Positions 54,001 through 61,922 of a DNA stretch of 64,000 nucleotides are shown here, one piece after another. The number at the start of each line of letters is the position of its first letter. Position 1 is the stretch's first letter. The stretch comes from Plastoroseomonas arctica (GTDB lineage Bacteria; Pseudomonadota; Alphaproteobacteria; Acetobacterales; Acetobacteraceae), in the NCBI RefSeq assembly GCF_018128965.1, contig NZ_JAAEDH010000005.1:1-64000 (forward strand). The letters are read 5' to 3'. Both the position numbers and the translations under genes were made by a program. The notes beneath the pieces were generated by a model. It had not been told where the DNA came from. It was given only the letters and a program-made list of their open reading frames with translations, and searched no databases.

Positions 54001-54676
54001 CATCTTCGTGCGCGGGCGCGGACTCGAATCCGAATTGGGCGGCGAGATCACCGTGCGCGGCAACCTCGCCGCGCCCCTGCCCGAAGGCAGCTTCCGGCTG
54101 CGGCGCGGCAGCTTCGATCTCGCCGGGCGTTCGCTGAACCTCACCCGGGGCGTGGTGAGCTTCGACGCCGGCACGCTGATGCCGAGCCTCGACTTTCTCG
54201 CCAGCACGCGCAGCCGGTCGCACACCATCACGCTCGCCATCACCGGCCAGCCCTCGGCACCGCAGCTCACCCTCAGCGCAGTCCCGGAGTTGCCGCAGGA
54301 CGAAGCGCTGGCGCGGCTGCTGTTCGACCGGGAGACAAGCCGCCTGTCGCCATTCGAGATCGCGAGCCTGACGCAGGCGCTCGGGCAGCTTGCCGGCGTG
54401 ATCACCGAAAGCCAGACCCCCGCCGCGCGCATCCGGGCCCTGCTGGGGCTCGACCGCCTCTCGGCCGGGCAGAGCCAGCAGGGCGGCGGGGCCACGGTGG
54501 AAGCGGGCCGCTATGTCGCGCCGGGCGTCTATGTCGGCGTGAGGCAGGGGACCAGCACCGCCACCCCGGGCGTGAACGTGCAGGTCGAGCTCACGCCCCG
54601 GCTGCGGCTCGAGGCGGAGACCCAGACAGGCGAGGCGGGCGACCGGCTCGGCCTGAGCTATTCCTACGAGTATTGA
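51002..54676 (+). CDS. tamB: TamB-like translocation and assembly module protein
   Basis: A 1224-residue inner-membrane-anchored periplasmic protein. One N-terminal helix (about residues 2-25, LLRALGVLILLPVLLIIIL) is followed by a very long beta-rich, Ala/Gly/Leu-rich repetitive region of the AsmA/TamB type. The C-terminal DUF490 domain is represented by GSFRLRRGSFDLAGRSLNLTRG, later FASTRSR-like strands, and the ending LGLSYSYEY, as in TamB proteins. Such proteins form a hydrophobic groove bridging the periplasm for lipid or protein transport. The start at ATG 51002 lies five bases after tamA, while the frame stays open upstream inside tamA. It is convergent with the otsA copy 25 bases downstream. 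Confidence 0.9.
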   Translation: MVRFLLRALGVLILLPVLLIIILATPWGGAQLGRVAMWAVPGLTLEGVEGPLPSRLSLARAEMADADGPWLLLEGVRLDFDWLALFHREAHVSRLSAARVRIVRLPAGETPAPVPEEPAAITLPELPRLPVAIRLDTLQVSRLELGEAVPGGPAVLSVDGAVQVADTEAVARLAVTRLDQPGTIQLDARLADGALTARLDAAEPAGGVLATMAGRAEASFEARLRLEAGRWRLGAQLGDTGLEGEGTLDVAGGLALTGELRATPGAFLPTTLQPLAREVVLGIALRQAPDASWTVERLAVTTPAGRLNGSARAGADGSLSGTGRLDLATPEVFQALLLPGLSWASARLDARLGGTLAAPSAEIDAAITEPRTGTPADPLLGDSVTLAARAAEGGRAVRIALRAARIELAAEGAAVGDLDLAIRGSVVDPPSAEGRVTLEGRVTGTAEAPRARAVLQTEHLRAGGRLVEALRLAIDARLDALHAEAEGRLDRQPLTLRLDAATADGRFRVSGLDAGWAGATVRGEGEGPVGGPFAGALDLTLPDLARFAPGLGGRLTASARAVAIPGATGPAAQGLTLRVEGPALRLGGQQGRVALEANGTLAATELRLSAANAQAGLEAAARISIGDAIEAAISRLELRAGPESVALQGGARLRREANGDITLASARFISPRGGRLVLQAQTRGDALTARAELTALPLAPFSGGAAEGVLSGEVTASGPLANPDARFNLRGTGLRALAAPTLPLAQLTATGTASATAARLEARLDAGPGIALTLEAAQPRGLGADAATEARLRGRLDVAVLTAPVLAGSAARASGRATLDLRVSGTPNAPQLSGSAELAGGRYADSELGVQINDITARLSAAGQRLVVERFAATTPGGGRLAAEGWVEPLGQDIPASLTFTAERARPVRSELAEVLLNANLRVAGPLMAGGRLSGRVDLLRVDIRIPEQLAANIPQIGAVREVGPRPPGRPAPVARGNARPGPPPGPPLGLDVTISAPRAIFVRGRGLESELGGEITVRGNLAAPLPEGSFRLRRGSFDLAGRSLNLTRGVVSFDAGTLMPSLDFLASTRSRSHTITLAITGQPSAPQLTLSAVPELPQDEALARLLFDRETSRLSPFEIASLTQALGQLAGVITESQTPAARIRALLGLDRLSAGQSQQGGGATVEAGRYVAPGVYVGVRQGTSTATPGVNVQVELTPRLRLEAETQTGEAGDRLGLSYSYEY

Positions 54677-54701
54677 GGAGCGGTCCGCGGATCCGCGCAG
54701 C

Positions 54702-56099
54702 TCAGCCTGGGGGCAGGGGATGCGGCCGCGCCGCCTCCAGCGCCTCGGTGAAGCGGCGGCGCCACCAGATCACGTCTTCGGCCTCGATGTTGTCCATCAG
54801 CCTGCGCCAGCGGGCGATGCGCTCGGCGAGCGGCATCGCGAGCGCGGTCGCGATGGCGTCGGCCATGTCTTCGGGCGAGTGCGGATTGATCAGCAACGCG
54901 TCGACCAACTGTTCGGCCGCCCCGGCGAAGCGCGACAGGATCAGCACGCCCGGGTCCGCCGGGTCCTGCGCGGCGACGTATTCCTTCGCGACCAGGTTCA
55001 TCCCGTCGCGCAGCGGCGTGACCAGCCCGATCCGCGCGGCGCGATACATCCCGGCGAGCTGGTCGCGCCGATGGCCCTTGTTGACGTAGCGGATGGGCAC
55101 CCACTCGGCGTCGGCGAATTCGCCGTTGATCCGCCCGGACAGCGCATCGAGATGCGCGCGGATTTCCTGGTAGCTCTGCACGTCGGCGCGTGACGGCGGC
55201 GCGATCTGGAGCAGGAACACCGCGCCGTGCTGGTCCGGATGCGAACCCAGGAAACGCTCATAGCCGAGGAACCGCTCCTCGAGCCCCTTCGAATAGTCGA
55301 GACGATCGACGCCGATGATCATGGTGCGGCCATTGGCGCTGAGCCGCATCCGCTCGAAGACGCCCAGCGCGACCTCGCTGGTCGCGCTGGCGCGGAACTC
55401 GGCGGTATCGATCCCGATCGGGCAGGCGATGGCGCGGATGGTGCGACCCTCATGGGTGACGCTGCCATCCTCGCCGAACTCCGCGTCCAGCTGCACGCGC
55501 GCATAGTCGCGGAACGCCTCGAGCGAATCCAGCGTCTGGAAGCCGACGACGTCGTAGGCGAAGACCGATTGCACGAGCTCGCGGTGGCTGGGCAGCGACA
55601 GCAGCAGCGGCGTCGGCGGCCAGGGAATATGCAGGAAGAAGCCGATGCGATTGCGGCAGCCGCGCTCGCGCAGCTTCTGGCCCAGCGGGATCAGGTGGTA
55701 GTCGTGGACCCAGACAAGGTCCTCCGCCTCGATCAGCGGCGCGACGGTGTCGGCGAAGCGCGCATTCACCCGCTCGTAGCCGCCGGCGAAGCCACGCTCG
55801 AACTCGGCCAGGTCGACCCGGTAATGGAACAGCGGCCACAGCGTGCGGTTGGCGTAGCCGTTGTAGTACTCGTCGATATCCTGCGCCTCGAGGTCGATGG
55901 TCGCCGTCGTCACGCCGAAATTGCGCTGGAAGTTGATGTGGCCGGAGAAATGGGCGGTCTCCTCGCCCGACCAGCCGAACCAGATGCCCGTGCTCTCCCG
56001 CAGCGCCGCGGCGAGCGCGACCGACAGCCCGCCCTGCGCGCCGCCCACATCCGACGTCGGCACCGAGACGCGGTTCGAGATGATCACCAGACGGCTCAT
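54702..56099 (-). CDS. otsA: trehalose-6-phosphate synthase, paralogue 2 (GT20)
   Basis: A 465-residue canonical OtsA. All main substrate contacts are visible: SNRV then GGL in the N-terminal loop, WFGWSGEE (W40), YYNGYANRTLWPLFHYR, the VHDYHL block (near 132), GVDRLDYSKGLEER (R266, K271) and DGMNLVAKEY. It starts at ATG 56099, overlapping the GH15 stop in ATGA; 28 extra codons are open upstream but inside the GH15 gene. With OtsB two genes upstream it forms a complete OtsAB trehalose pathway. It is closer to the consensus than the operon-4 copy at 12942-14339, so this is probably the main trehalose-6-phosphate synthase. Confidence 0.93.
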   Translation of the reverse strand: MSRLVIISNRVSVPTSDVGGAQGGLSVALAAALRESTGIWFGWSGEETAHFSGHINFQRNFGVTTATIDLEAQDIDEYYNGYANRTLWPLFHYRVDLAEFERGFAGGYERVNARFADTVAPLIEAEDLVWVHDYHLIPLGQKLRERGCRNRIGFFLHIPWPPTPLLLSLPSHRELVQSVFAYDVVGFQTLDSLEAFRDYARVQLDAEFGEDGSVTHEGRTIRAIACPIGIDTAEFRASATSEVALGVFERMRLSANGRTMIIGVDRLDYSKGLEERFLGYERFLGSHPDQHGAVFLLQIAPPSRADVQSYQEIRAHLDALSGRINGEFADAEWVPIRYVNKGHRRDQLAGMYRAARIGLVTPLRDGMNLVAKEYVAAQDPADPGVLILSRFAGAAEQLVDALLINPHSPEDMADAIATALAMPLAERIARWRRLMDNIEAEDVIWWRRRFTEALEAARPHPLPPG

Positions 56100-57892
56100 C
56101 GGACGGAGCTCCAGGGCTTGCTCAGCAAGCAGGCGCAATTGATCAAGCCGACAAGCGAATAGGTTTGCGGATAGTTTCCCCACAGCTCGCCGCTCAGCGG
56201 GTCGATGCCCTCGGAGAGCAGCCCCGCCGGCGTGCAGCGCTCGATCATCTCCTCGAACAGGGCGCGGGCATCGAGGATGCGGCCGGTGGCGTGCAGCGCC
56301 TCGATGAGCCAGAAGGTGCAGAGATTGAAGGCGGTCTTGGGCAGGCCGAAATCATCCTCGGTCGCGTAGCGCAGCATGGTGGAGCCGCGCCGAAGCCCCG
56401 TTTCCACCGCTTCCAGCGTCGCGCGGAAGCGCGGGTCGGCCGGGGTGAGGAAGCGCAGGTCGAGCAGCTGGATCAGGCTCGCGTCGAGATCATCGCCGCC
56501 GAAGGTCGCCGACAGCCGCTGGGTGCCTTCGCGCCAGGCGGCGGCTTCGATGGTGGTGCGAATGGCGGCCGCACGCTCGCGCCAGAACGCCTCGCGGTCC
56601 GTAAGGCCGAGCGTCGTCGCGGCGTTGGCGAGCCGGTCGCAGGCGGCCCAGCACATCGCCGAGGAATAGGTGTGGACGTTGCTGCGCGTGCGCAGCTCCC
56701 ACAGCCCGGCATCGGGCTGGTCATGCGCAAGCCAGGCGCGTTCGCCGACCATCTCGAGCGCGCGGAAATCCTCCATCCCCGCCATCCGGTACAGCCGCTG
56801 GTCGAAGAAGGCCTGGACGTTGGAGAGCACGATCTGCCCATAGGCGTCGTGCTGGACCTGCTCATAGGCCTGGTTGCCGACGCGGACCGGACCCATGCCG
56901 CGATAACCGTTGAGGCCGGTCTCCATCCGTTCGGTGAGCGCGGCGGTTCCGGCCACGCCATAGAGCGGCTGGATATGGCCGCCCTTCGCGTTGTCCACGA
57001 TGTTGCGCAGGTATTCGAGGTAGGTTTCCAGCACGTCTAGCGCGCCGAGGCGGTTCAGGGCCTGGACCGTGTAGTAGGCGTCGCGGATCCAGCAATACCG
57101 GTAGTCCCAGTTGCGCTGGGAGTCGGCGCTTTCGGGGATCGATGTCGTCAGCGCGGCGACGATCGCGCCGGTCTCCTCGTGCTGGCACAGCTTCAGCGTG
57201 ATTGCGGCACGGATCACCGTGGTCTGCCATTCGATCGGCGTCGCGAGACCGCGCACCCAGTGGCGCCAATCGGCAACGGTGCGCTCGAACATGGTCTCGA
57301 CCGTCTCGGCGACATCACCTTCGAAGGTCTCGTCCGGACCCAGGAAGAAGTACAGCGGCCGCTCGACGCGGAACAGCCGTTCATCCTCGATCCATCCGAC
57401 GGGCGCGGTCGTCGTCAGGCGCAAGGTCATGTCGTCGAGGATGTAGCGGATGTGGTTCGACCCGCGGGTCCGCTCGGGATCGGCGCTGCCCCAGGCACGC
57501 GCCGGTCGAAGCCGCAGGCGGACGCGCGGGCTGCCGGCGACGGGCCGGACGATCCTGACGAAGGCCACCGGGCGATAGGGGCGATGATGGCGGCTGAAGC
57601 GCGGGCAGAAATCGATGACGTCGATGACGTTGCCATCCGCATCGGCGTGGCGAGTCGTCAGCACCGGCGTGTTGCGCACGTAGCGCTGCTTGGTGGATGT
57701 CACCCCGTCGAGGTCGATCTCCCAGAAGCCGCGCGCGCCATCGCCCGCGCGGGGCTGGTCATCGAGCAGGGAGCAGAAGGCGGGATCGCCATCCACCCGC
57801 GGGACGCAGGCCCAGGAGAAGCGGCCGGCGCGATCGACAAGGGCGGAGACCTGGCAGTTGCCGATCGGCCAGAGATCGAGCGAGGCGGTCAA
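56096..57892 (-). CDS. GH15 family glycoside hydrolase (glucoamylase/trehalase-like)
   Basis: A 598-residue GH15 protein with an N-terminal beta-sandwich (about 1-230) and an (alpha/alpha)6 barrel (about 240-598). The NWDYRYCWIRDA segment (near 255-268) and the later GLLSEGIDPLSGELWGNYPQTYSLVGLI region carry the conserved carboxylates expected for acid and base. No signal peptide is present, so it is cytoplasmic. It is sandwiched between otsB and otsA with ATGA overlaps on both sides, an arrangement known in other proteobacteria and actinobacteria. GH15 members include glucoamylases and trehalases; the context suggests trehalose turnover or control, but the substrate cannot be decided from sequence. 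Confidence 0.88.
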   Translation of the reverse strand: MTASLDLWPIGNCQVSALVDRAGRFSWACVPRVDGDPAFCSLLDDQPRAGDGARGFWEIDLDGVTSTKQRYVRNTPVLTTRHADADGNVIDVIDFCPRFSRHHRPYRPVAFVRIVRPVAGSPRVRLRLRPARAWGSADPERTRGSNHIRYILDDMTLRLTTTAPVGWIEDERLFRVERPLYFFLGPDETFEGDVAETVETMFERTVADWRHWVRGLATPIEWQTTVIRAAITLKLCQHEETGAIVAALTTSIPESADSQRNWDYRYCWIRDAYYTVQALNRLGALDVLETYLEYLRNIVDNAKGGHIQPLYGVAGTAALTERMETGLNGYRGMGPVRVGNQAYEQVQHDAYGQIVLSNVQAFFDQRLYRMAGMEDFRALEMVGERAWLAHDQPDAGLWELRTRSNVHTYSSAMCWAACDRLANAATTLGLTDREAFWRERAAAIRTTIEAAAWREGTQRLSATFGGDDLDASLIQLLDLRFLTPADPRFRATLEAVETGLRRGSTMLRYATEDDFGLPKTAFNLCTFWLIEALHATGRILDARALFEEMIERCTPAGLLSEGIDPLSGELWGNYPQTYSLVGLINCACLLSKPWSSVR

Positions 57893-58644
57893 GCCATGCC
57901 CCCCGCGAGCCAGGATCGCACCGCCGCGGGGTTGTCCAGGCGATAGGCCGCGGCCGTCGGACGCGGGTTCCCGACGAGGATGCCGGTGCCGCCGAGTGCG
58001 CGTGCGGCTTCGAAGCCGGCCTCATCGGTCAGGTCGTCGCCCAGGAAGACCGGCTTCGTTCCGGCCATGCCGGCACGCTGCATCAGACGGGTGACGGCGA
58101 CGCCCTTGTCGCTTCCCGGGATGCGCGCCTCGACCATCATCTTGCCGGCCTGAACGGCAAGCCCGGACGCGGCGGCCAGCGCTTCGACGAGGGTCCGCGC
58201 CTCGCCTTCGAAGCCGGGGGCGAGGCGGTAATGCAGCGCGACGCCGAAGCTCTTCGGCTCGACGAGCGCCCCGGGATGGCGCGCCGCCGCGTCGCGCATG
58301 CGCGCCTCGACGGCGTCGAGGCTGCGCGGACGAAGGGGCTTCTCCTCGCCACCGTCGAAACGGTGTTCGCTGCCATGGCTGCCGGAGATCGCGAGCATGC
58401 GCGCGACGGGGCCGATCAGGGCGTCGAGTTGCGCGATAGAGCGACCGCTGACGATGGCCACGCGAGGGCCGTAGTGCCGCGCGAGCGCTGCTAGCAGGTC
58501 ACGCAGCCCGGCATCGACAAGGACGGCGTCCGGCGTCGCGGCGATCTCCACGAGCGTTCCATCGAAATCGAGAAACAGGCTGGAGGATTGCAGGAGCGCT
58601 TCGGGCGGCGGCGGCAATTCGGGCGGAAGACGGGTGAGAGACAT
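57889..58644 (-). CDS. otsB: trehalose-6-phosphate phosphatase
   Basis: A 251-residue HAD-superfamily phosphatase. The nucleophile and general acid lie in FLDFDGTLVEIA (D26, D28). Motif II Ser/Thr is in IVSGRS (near residue 65), the Lys and Glu of the cap region are in LVEPKSFGVALHYR, and the metal-binding acids are in FLGDDLTDEAGF (near 198). It removes phosphate from trehalose-6-phosphate made by OtsA. The length is typical. GGAG lies five bases before ATG 58644. It heads the otsB-GH15-otsA operon. The 140 bases upstream contain a perfect GGAAC but no fitting -10, so its promoter is unresolved. Confidence 0.94.
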   Translation of the reverse strand: MSLTRLPPELPPPPEALLQSSSLFLDFDGTLVEIAATPDAVLVDAGLRDLLAALARHYGPRVAIVSGRSIAQLDALIGPVARMLAISGSHGSEHRFDGGEEKPLRPRSLDAVEARMRDAAARHPGALVEPKSFGVALHYRLAPGFEGEARTLVEALAAASGLAVQAGKMMVEARIPGSDKGVAVTRLMQRAGMAGTKPVFLGDDLTDEAGFEAARALGGTGILVGNPRPTAAAYRLDNPAAVRSWLAGGMA

Positions 58645-58784
58645 TGTCGCTCCGGAGAATGCGCGGACATTAGGCGCGCGATGCCGTGTTTCAAACAGCG
58701 CACGGGACCGGTCGGTGCTGATAATTCGTTGATGGGGAGAACCGTTCCAGCTGCGGCGAGGCTCCAGCGCCCGCTACGCAGGGC

Positions 58785-59534
58785 TCATGGCCGCACGGCG
58801 GGCGTTTCCATCGCCATGCCCGCGGCCCTTCGCATGAGGAAGGCTTCGATCGCGATGTATTCGGGCGCGCCGTAGCGGAACGGCTCCGCGCGCACGCCCG
58901 TCATGCAGCCACGCAGGCGTCGTTGCAGCGAGCCGAGGCCTTGCCACTCCAGGCGATAGAGCGGATAGCCCGTGGGATGCGCCTGCGGGATGGTGCTGCT
59001 GCCCAGGCGTCGGCCGGCATTGTCGTCGTGGCACTGTGCGCAGGACAGATCGAGCTGCCCGCGGCGCTCGGCATAGAGCGCCGCACCTTCCGCCACCGCG
59101 GGCGCCAGGCGGGGATCATCCGGCGGGGCGATCGGCAGCCCCCGAGACTGCAGGCCGACATAGGCGGACAGCGCGAGGAGCCCGGGCGATTCCCGGTCCA
59201 GCGGCGGCGCGCCCTGACGCTCCGCGCGGCACTGCGCGATACGTCCGGCCAGGTCGATCGGTGCGCCACGCGCATCGTCCCAGGCGGGGTAGCGCGCCGC
59301 GACACCCGGCATCGAGGTCTCCGCAGCGCTGTGACAGGATGCGCAGGAGAACCCGGCCGCGCCGGCGGCGCCGGACCACAGCGCCTCGCCCTCCTGCACC
59401 CACAGCATGGCGGGGTTGGTGGCGTCGTCGCGCTGCAGCGCCTGGGTCTCGCGCGCCATGTCCTCGAAGCTGGAGCGACGCTGCTGGGCCGCGGCAGGGA
59501 GGCAGCACAGGAGCATCAGCAGGCAGCGCTTCAT
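58785..59534 (-). CDS. soxA: SoxA, di-heme cytochrome c subunit of SoxXA
   Basis: A 249-residue periplasmic cytochrome that, with SoxX, joins thiosulfate or a related sulfur compound to the carrier SoxYZ. A signal peptide (about 1-16, ending AAAQ) is followed by two heme-binding motifs, CASCH (64-68) and CAQCH (165-169), so it is the di-heme type. The cysteine that ligates the active-site heme and becomes a persulfide is C210 in RGCMTGVRAEPF, a SoxA hallmark. The start overlaps the soxZ stop in ATGA. It is last in the sox run. The following 140 bases hold no gene. Confidence 0.93.
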   Translation of the reverse strand: MKRCLLMLLCCLPAAAQQRRSSFEDMARETQALQRDDATNPAMLWVQEGEALWSGAAGAAGFSCASCHSAAETSMPGVAARYPAWDDARGAPIDLAGRIAQCRAERQGAPPLDRESPGLLALSAYVGLQSRGLPIAPPDDPRLAPAVAEGAALYAERRGQLDLSCAQCHDDNAGRRLGSSTIPQAHPTGYPLYRLEWQGLGSLQRRLRGCMTGVRAEPFRYGAPEYIAIEAFLMRRAAGMAMETPAVRP

Positions 59535-59851
59535 GCGACCGCGATTCGCCGCGTCTCGGTCTGGTCGAAGCCATTATCGCCTTCCCAGCGCAGCGTGAGC
59601 GTGCCGCTGGCGGCGACAACCATGGTGAATGACAGGAAGGGGTTGGCGGCGATGGCCGGCGAGAACTCGGCGGCGAAGACGGGCTCGTCGTCGAACCGCG
59701 CGGTGAAGCGTCGCAGGATATCGCGCGGAACGACGTTGCCGTCGGCGCCGGGGCGATAGCCGCTCTCCATCCCATGCTGGATGAGGGTGCGGATGGTGAT
59801 GGTCTCGCCAGCGTGGATCTCGCGCGGGATGTTGATCAGGACGCGGGCCAT
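59531..59851 (-). CDS. soxZ: SoxZ, sulfur-carrier complex subunit
   Basis: A 106-residue immunoglobulin-like protein that pairs with SoxY to carry the sulfur substrate during oxidation. The opening ARVLINIPREIHAGETITIR and the HGMESGYR block (near 26-33) are the usual SoxZ signature, and the end shows the GTLTLRWEGDNGFDQTETR strand pair. There is no signal peptide; SoxZ is normally exported by piggy-backing on SoxY. The start lies one base after the SoxY-like stop, and the soxA start overlaps its stop in ATGA. The length is typical. Confidence 0.93.
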   Translation of the reverse strand: MARVLINIPREIHAGETITIRTLIQHGMESGYRPGADGNVVPRDILRRFTARFDDEPVFAAEFSPAIAANPFLSFTMVVAASGTLTLRWEGDNGFDQTETRRIAVA

Positions 59852-59852
59852 C

Positions 59853-60293
59853 TCAACCCTCCAGGCAGGCGGCGAGCGTCACGATGACCTGCGCGCTGTC
59901 GGACCAGAACGTGCCATCCGAGAGGGCCGCCACCGCAAGCAGACGCTGTGAGGTCGCGAGCCGGATATGCGTGGCGAGCAGCGCCTGACCCGATCGCGGC
60001 GAGTAGTGCGCCGTGATGACGTGCGGCTGCGGATTTCGCTCGTTGAAGATGGCGATGGCGCTCACATGGTCGGCCTCGCTCATCGGGCTGTCGACGATGA
60101 CGGAGAGCGGCACGGTGTTGCCGTTCTCGACCAGCGGGGAGATGTCCATCGCGACGCGGCCGGGCGTTACCGCGGCGCCACCGGTGAACTCGCGCAGCGC
60201 GGCCGCCATGGCCTCGGGAGAAGCCCGGGCGGTGGCCGGCGGCAGCAGCAGGGTGGGTGCGGCAAGGAGCAAAAGGCGGCGGGGCGTGTTCAT
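59853..60293 (-). CDS. SoxY-related protein with an AAC-type carrier arm
   Basis: A 146-residue SoxY homologue with an N-terminal twin-arginine-like signal (TPRRLLLLAAPTLLLPP, residues 3-19) and the SoxY Ig-like domain. True SoxY ends in a swinging GGCGG arm whose cysteine carries the sulfur adduct. Here the last residues are TLAACLEG, keeping the cysteine (C143) but replacing its glycines. This matches the group usually named SoxY-related AACIE-arm proteins, which occur with SoxZ, SoxA, SoxX and a flavocytochrome. It probably binds a sulfur compound through C143, but its chemistry may differ from classical thiosulfate oxidation. It overlaps soxX in ATGA. Confidence 0.85.
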   Translation of the reverse strand: MNTPRRLLLLAAPTLLLPPATARASPEAMAAALREFTGGAAVTPGRVAMDISPLVENGNTVPLSVIVDSPMSEADHVSAIAIFNERNPQPHVITAHYSPRSGQALLATHIRLATSQRLLAVAALSDGTFWSDSAQVIVTLAACLEG

Positions 60294-60706
60294 GGGCTCT
60301 CCTCACGCAGCGTGACCAGGAAGGCAACCACGTCCTCGATGTCCTGGGCCGCCAGGATGGTGCGGCCTTGCAGCGCAGGGGCCACGCGGTTCAGCCCTTC
60401 GGTGCGGTAGTAGGAGGGCATGATGCTGGCCGGATTCAAGCGCCGCGAATCCATCAGCCGCAGCCGGAGCTCCGCCGCATCCCATCGCGCCCCGGCGCCG
60501 GCGAGGCTCGGTGCCAGGTTGCCCTGGAAGCGCTCCTCGGGGAACGGCCCGGCATGGCACAGCAGGCACAGCCCGCGCATGCGGTCGGTGATGATGGCGC
60601 GACCTCGCGCCGCATCGCCCGGCATGTCGGTGAGGGGTTCGGGCAGCCCCTGCGCCATGGCCGGAAGCGCCAGCAGCAGCGCGACCAGGAGGCTAGCCGA
60701 ACGCAT
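60290..60706 (-). CDS. soxX: SoxX, mono-heme cytochrome c subunit of SoxXA
   Basis: A 138-residue periplasmic cytochrome c. A signal peptide (about 1-19, ending AMAQ) is followed by a single heme motif CLLCH (47-51), the GNLAPSLAGAGARW segment characteristic of SoxX, and the distal Met in ASIMPSYY (near 94-101). It accepts electrons from SoxA during formation of the SoxY-sulfur adduct. Its start overlaps the end of the flavoprotein gene by 14 bases, and its stop overlaps the SoxY-like gene in ATGA. The length and motifs fit the family well. Confidence 0.92.
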   Translation of the reverse strand: MRSASLLVALLLALPAMAQGLPEPLTDMPGDAARGRAIITDRMRGLCLLCHAGPFPEERFQGNLAPSLAGAGARWDAAELRLRLMDSRRLNPASIMPSYYRTEGLNRVAPALQGRTILAAQDIEDVVAFLVTLREESP

Positions 60707-61922
60707 CGGTGGTGATGGTCTGGAACCAGTCCTCGGCGTAGTGCGCCTCCGCCTCGCGCGTGGTGGGCGGCGCGTTGAGCGGGGAGGTTCCGCCGGCGCC
60801 AGGGACGTCGGTCAGCAGCCCATTCGCCGGCCGGTAGACGCCGGCGATCGAGATGCCATAGCCGGGTGCGACCAGGCTGTAGCAAGTGTTCAGCAATCGC
60901 GGTGTCTGCACCGGCGTGCCGCGCAGGAGCGCGGCAACCGCGGCGGCGCAGACGCGCCCCTGGGCATTTGCCGCGAAGGCGGATTTCGGCATCGCACCCG
61001 CAATGGCGGCATCGCCGATCACGTGCACCCCAGGCACGAGGCGCGACTCGAAGCTCTCCGGATCGATCGGGCACCACAGGCTGCGATCGGCAACGGCGAG
61101 CACGCGTGCCAGGTCGCCGGCGCGCTGCGGCGGGATGACGTTGATGACCGCACCGTCGTGGTCGCCGAAATCGGTCGTGACGCGGCGCGCGCCGACATCC
61201 ACGCCGGTGACCTTGCCACCGCCGGAGAGCGGCACGTATTCGAGGATGCCGGGATAGAGCGCGGCCCAGGCGGCCTCGAACAGCCGCTGCTTCGAGAATG
61301 CATCCTTCGCATCCAGGACCAGCAGCTTGGACCTGGGCTTCCGCGTCTTTAGAAAATACGCGATCAGGCTGGCGCGTTCATAGGGCCCGGGTGGGCAGCG
61401 ATAGGGGTTTTCGGGAACCGTCATGATGACGGTGCCACCATCCTCCATCGCGTTCAGCTGACGCGCCAGCAGCTCGGTCTGGGCGCCCGCCTGCCAGGCA
61501 TGCGGAAGCGTCTCGCTCGCCGCCTCGGAATAGCCGGGCAGCGCATCGAAGCGCAGGGTGATGCCGGGCGAGACCACCAGGCGGTCGAACGGCAGCCGCG
61601 TTCCGTCGCCGAGCACGACCTCGCGCCCCGCGACGCCTGTCGCCGTGCCATGGACCACGGTGATGCCGGCGCGGCGAAGACCCTCATAGCCGAAGCGCAG
61701 CGTCGAGATCGGGCGCAGCCCGGCGATGACGGCATTGCTGAACGGGCAGGAGGTGTAGGTCTCGCGCGCCTCGACCAGGGTCACGGCAATGCCGTGGCCT
61801 TGAAGCGCGCGGGCACAGCTGGTGCCGCCGAAACCCCCGCCGATGACCACGACCTTGGGCACAGCCTGCGCCAGGGCAGGTGCGGCCAGCAGCATCGGCA
61901 GGGCGCGCCGGGTGAGCTTCAT
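60693..61922 (-). CDS. soxF: flavocytochrome c sulfide dehydrogenase flavoprotein (FccB/SoxF-like)
   Basis: A 409-residue FAD-dependent sulfide:cytochrome c oxidoreductase subunit. An RR-type signal (KLTRRALPMLLAAPALAQA, residues 2-20) is followed by the dinucleotide motif VVVIGGGFGGTSCARAL (24-40). Redox-active cysteines expected for FccB are found in YRCPPGPYERA (C176) and LLNTCYSL (C347). The C-terminal flavocytochrome domain (YGISIAGVY onward) is present. The 89-residue cytochrome encoded immediately before it is a likely electron acceptor. SoxF and FccB are very similar; the placement beside soxX favours the SoxF name, but sulfide oxidation is the safer functional statement. Confidence 0.88.
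   Translation of the reverse strand: MKLTRRALPMLLAAPALAQAVPKVVVIGGGFGGTSCARALQGHGIAVTLVEARETYTSCPFSNAVIAGLRPISTLRFGYEGLRRAGITVVHGTATGVAGREVVLGDGTRLPFDRLVVSPGITLRFDALPGYSEAASETLPHAWQAGAQTELLARQLNAMEDGGTVIMTVPENPYRCPPGPYERASLIAYFLKTRKPRSKLLVLDAKDAFSKQRLFEAAWAALYPGILEYVPLSGGGKVTGVDVGARRVTTDFGDHDGAVINVIPPQRAGDLARVLAVADRSLWCPIDPESFESRLVPGVHVIGDAAIAGAMPKSAFAANAQGRVCAAAVAALLRGTPVQTPRLLNTCYSLVAPGYGISIAGVYRPANGLLTDVPGAGGTSPLNAPPTTREAEAHYAEDWFQTITTDAFG

Noticed and set aside
54686-54697. CGCGGATCCGCG palindrome between convergent tamB and otsA as a bidirectional terminator
   Set aside because: It has no loop and no T-run; a 12-base palindrome is unremarkable at this GC content.
58723-58748. EcfG promoter upstream of otsB
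   Set aside because: GGAAC is perfect on the minus strand (plus 58748-58744), but the sequence at N17 is AATT, matching only half of CGTT.
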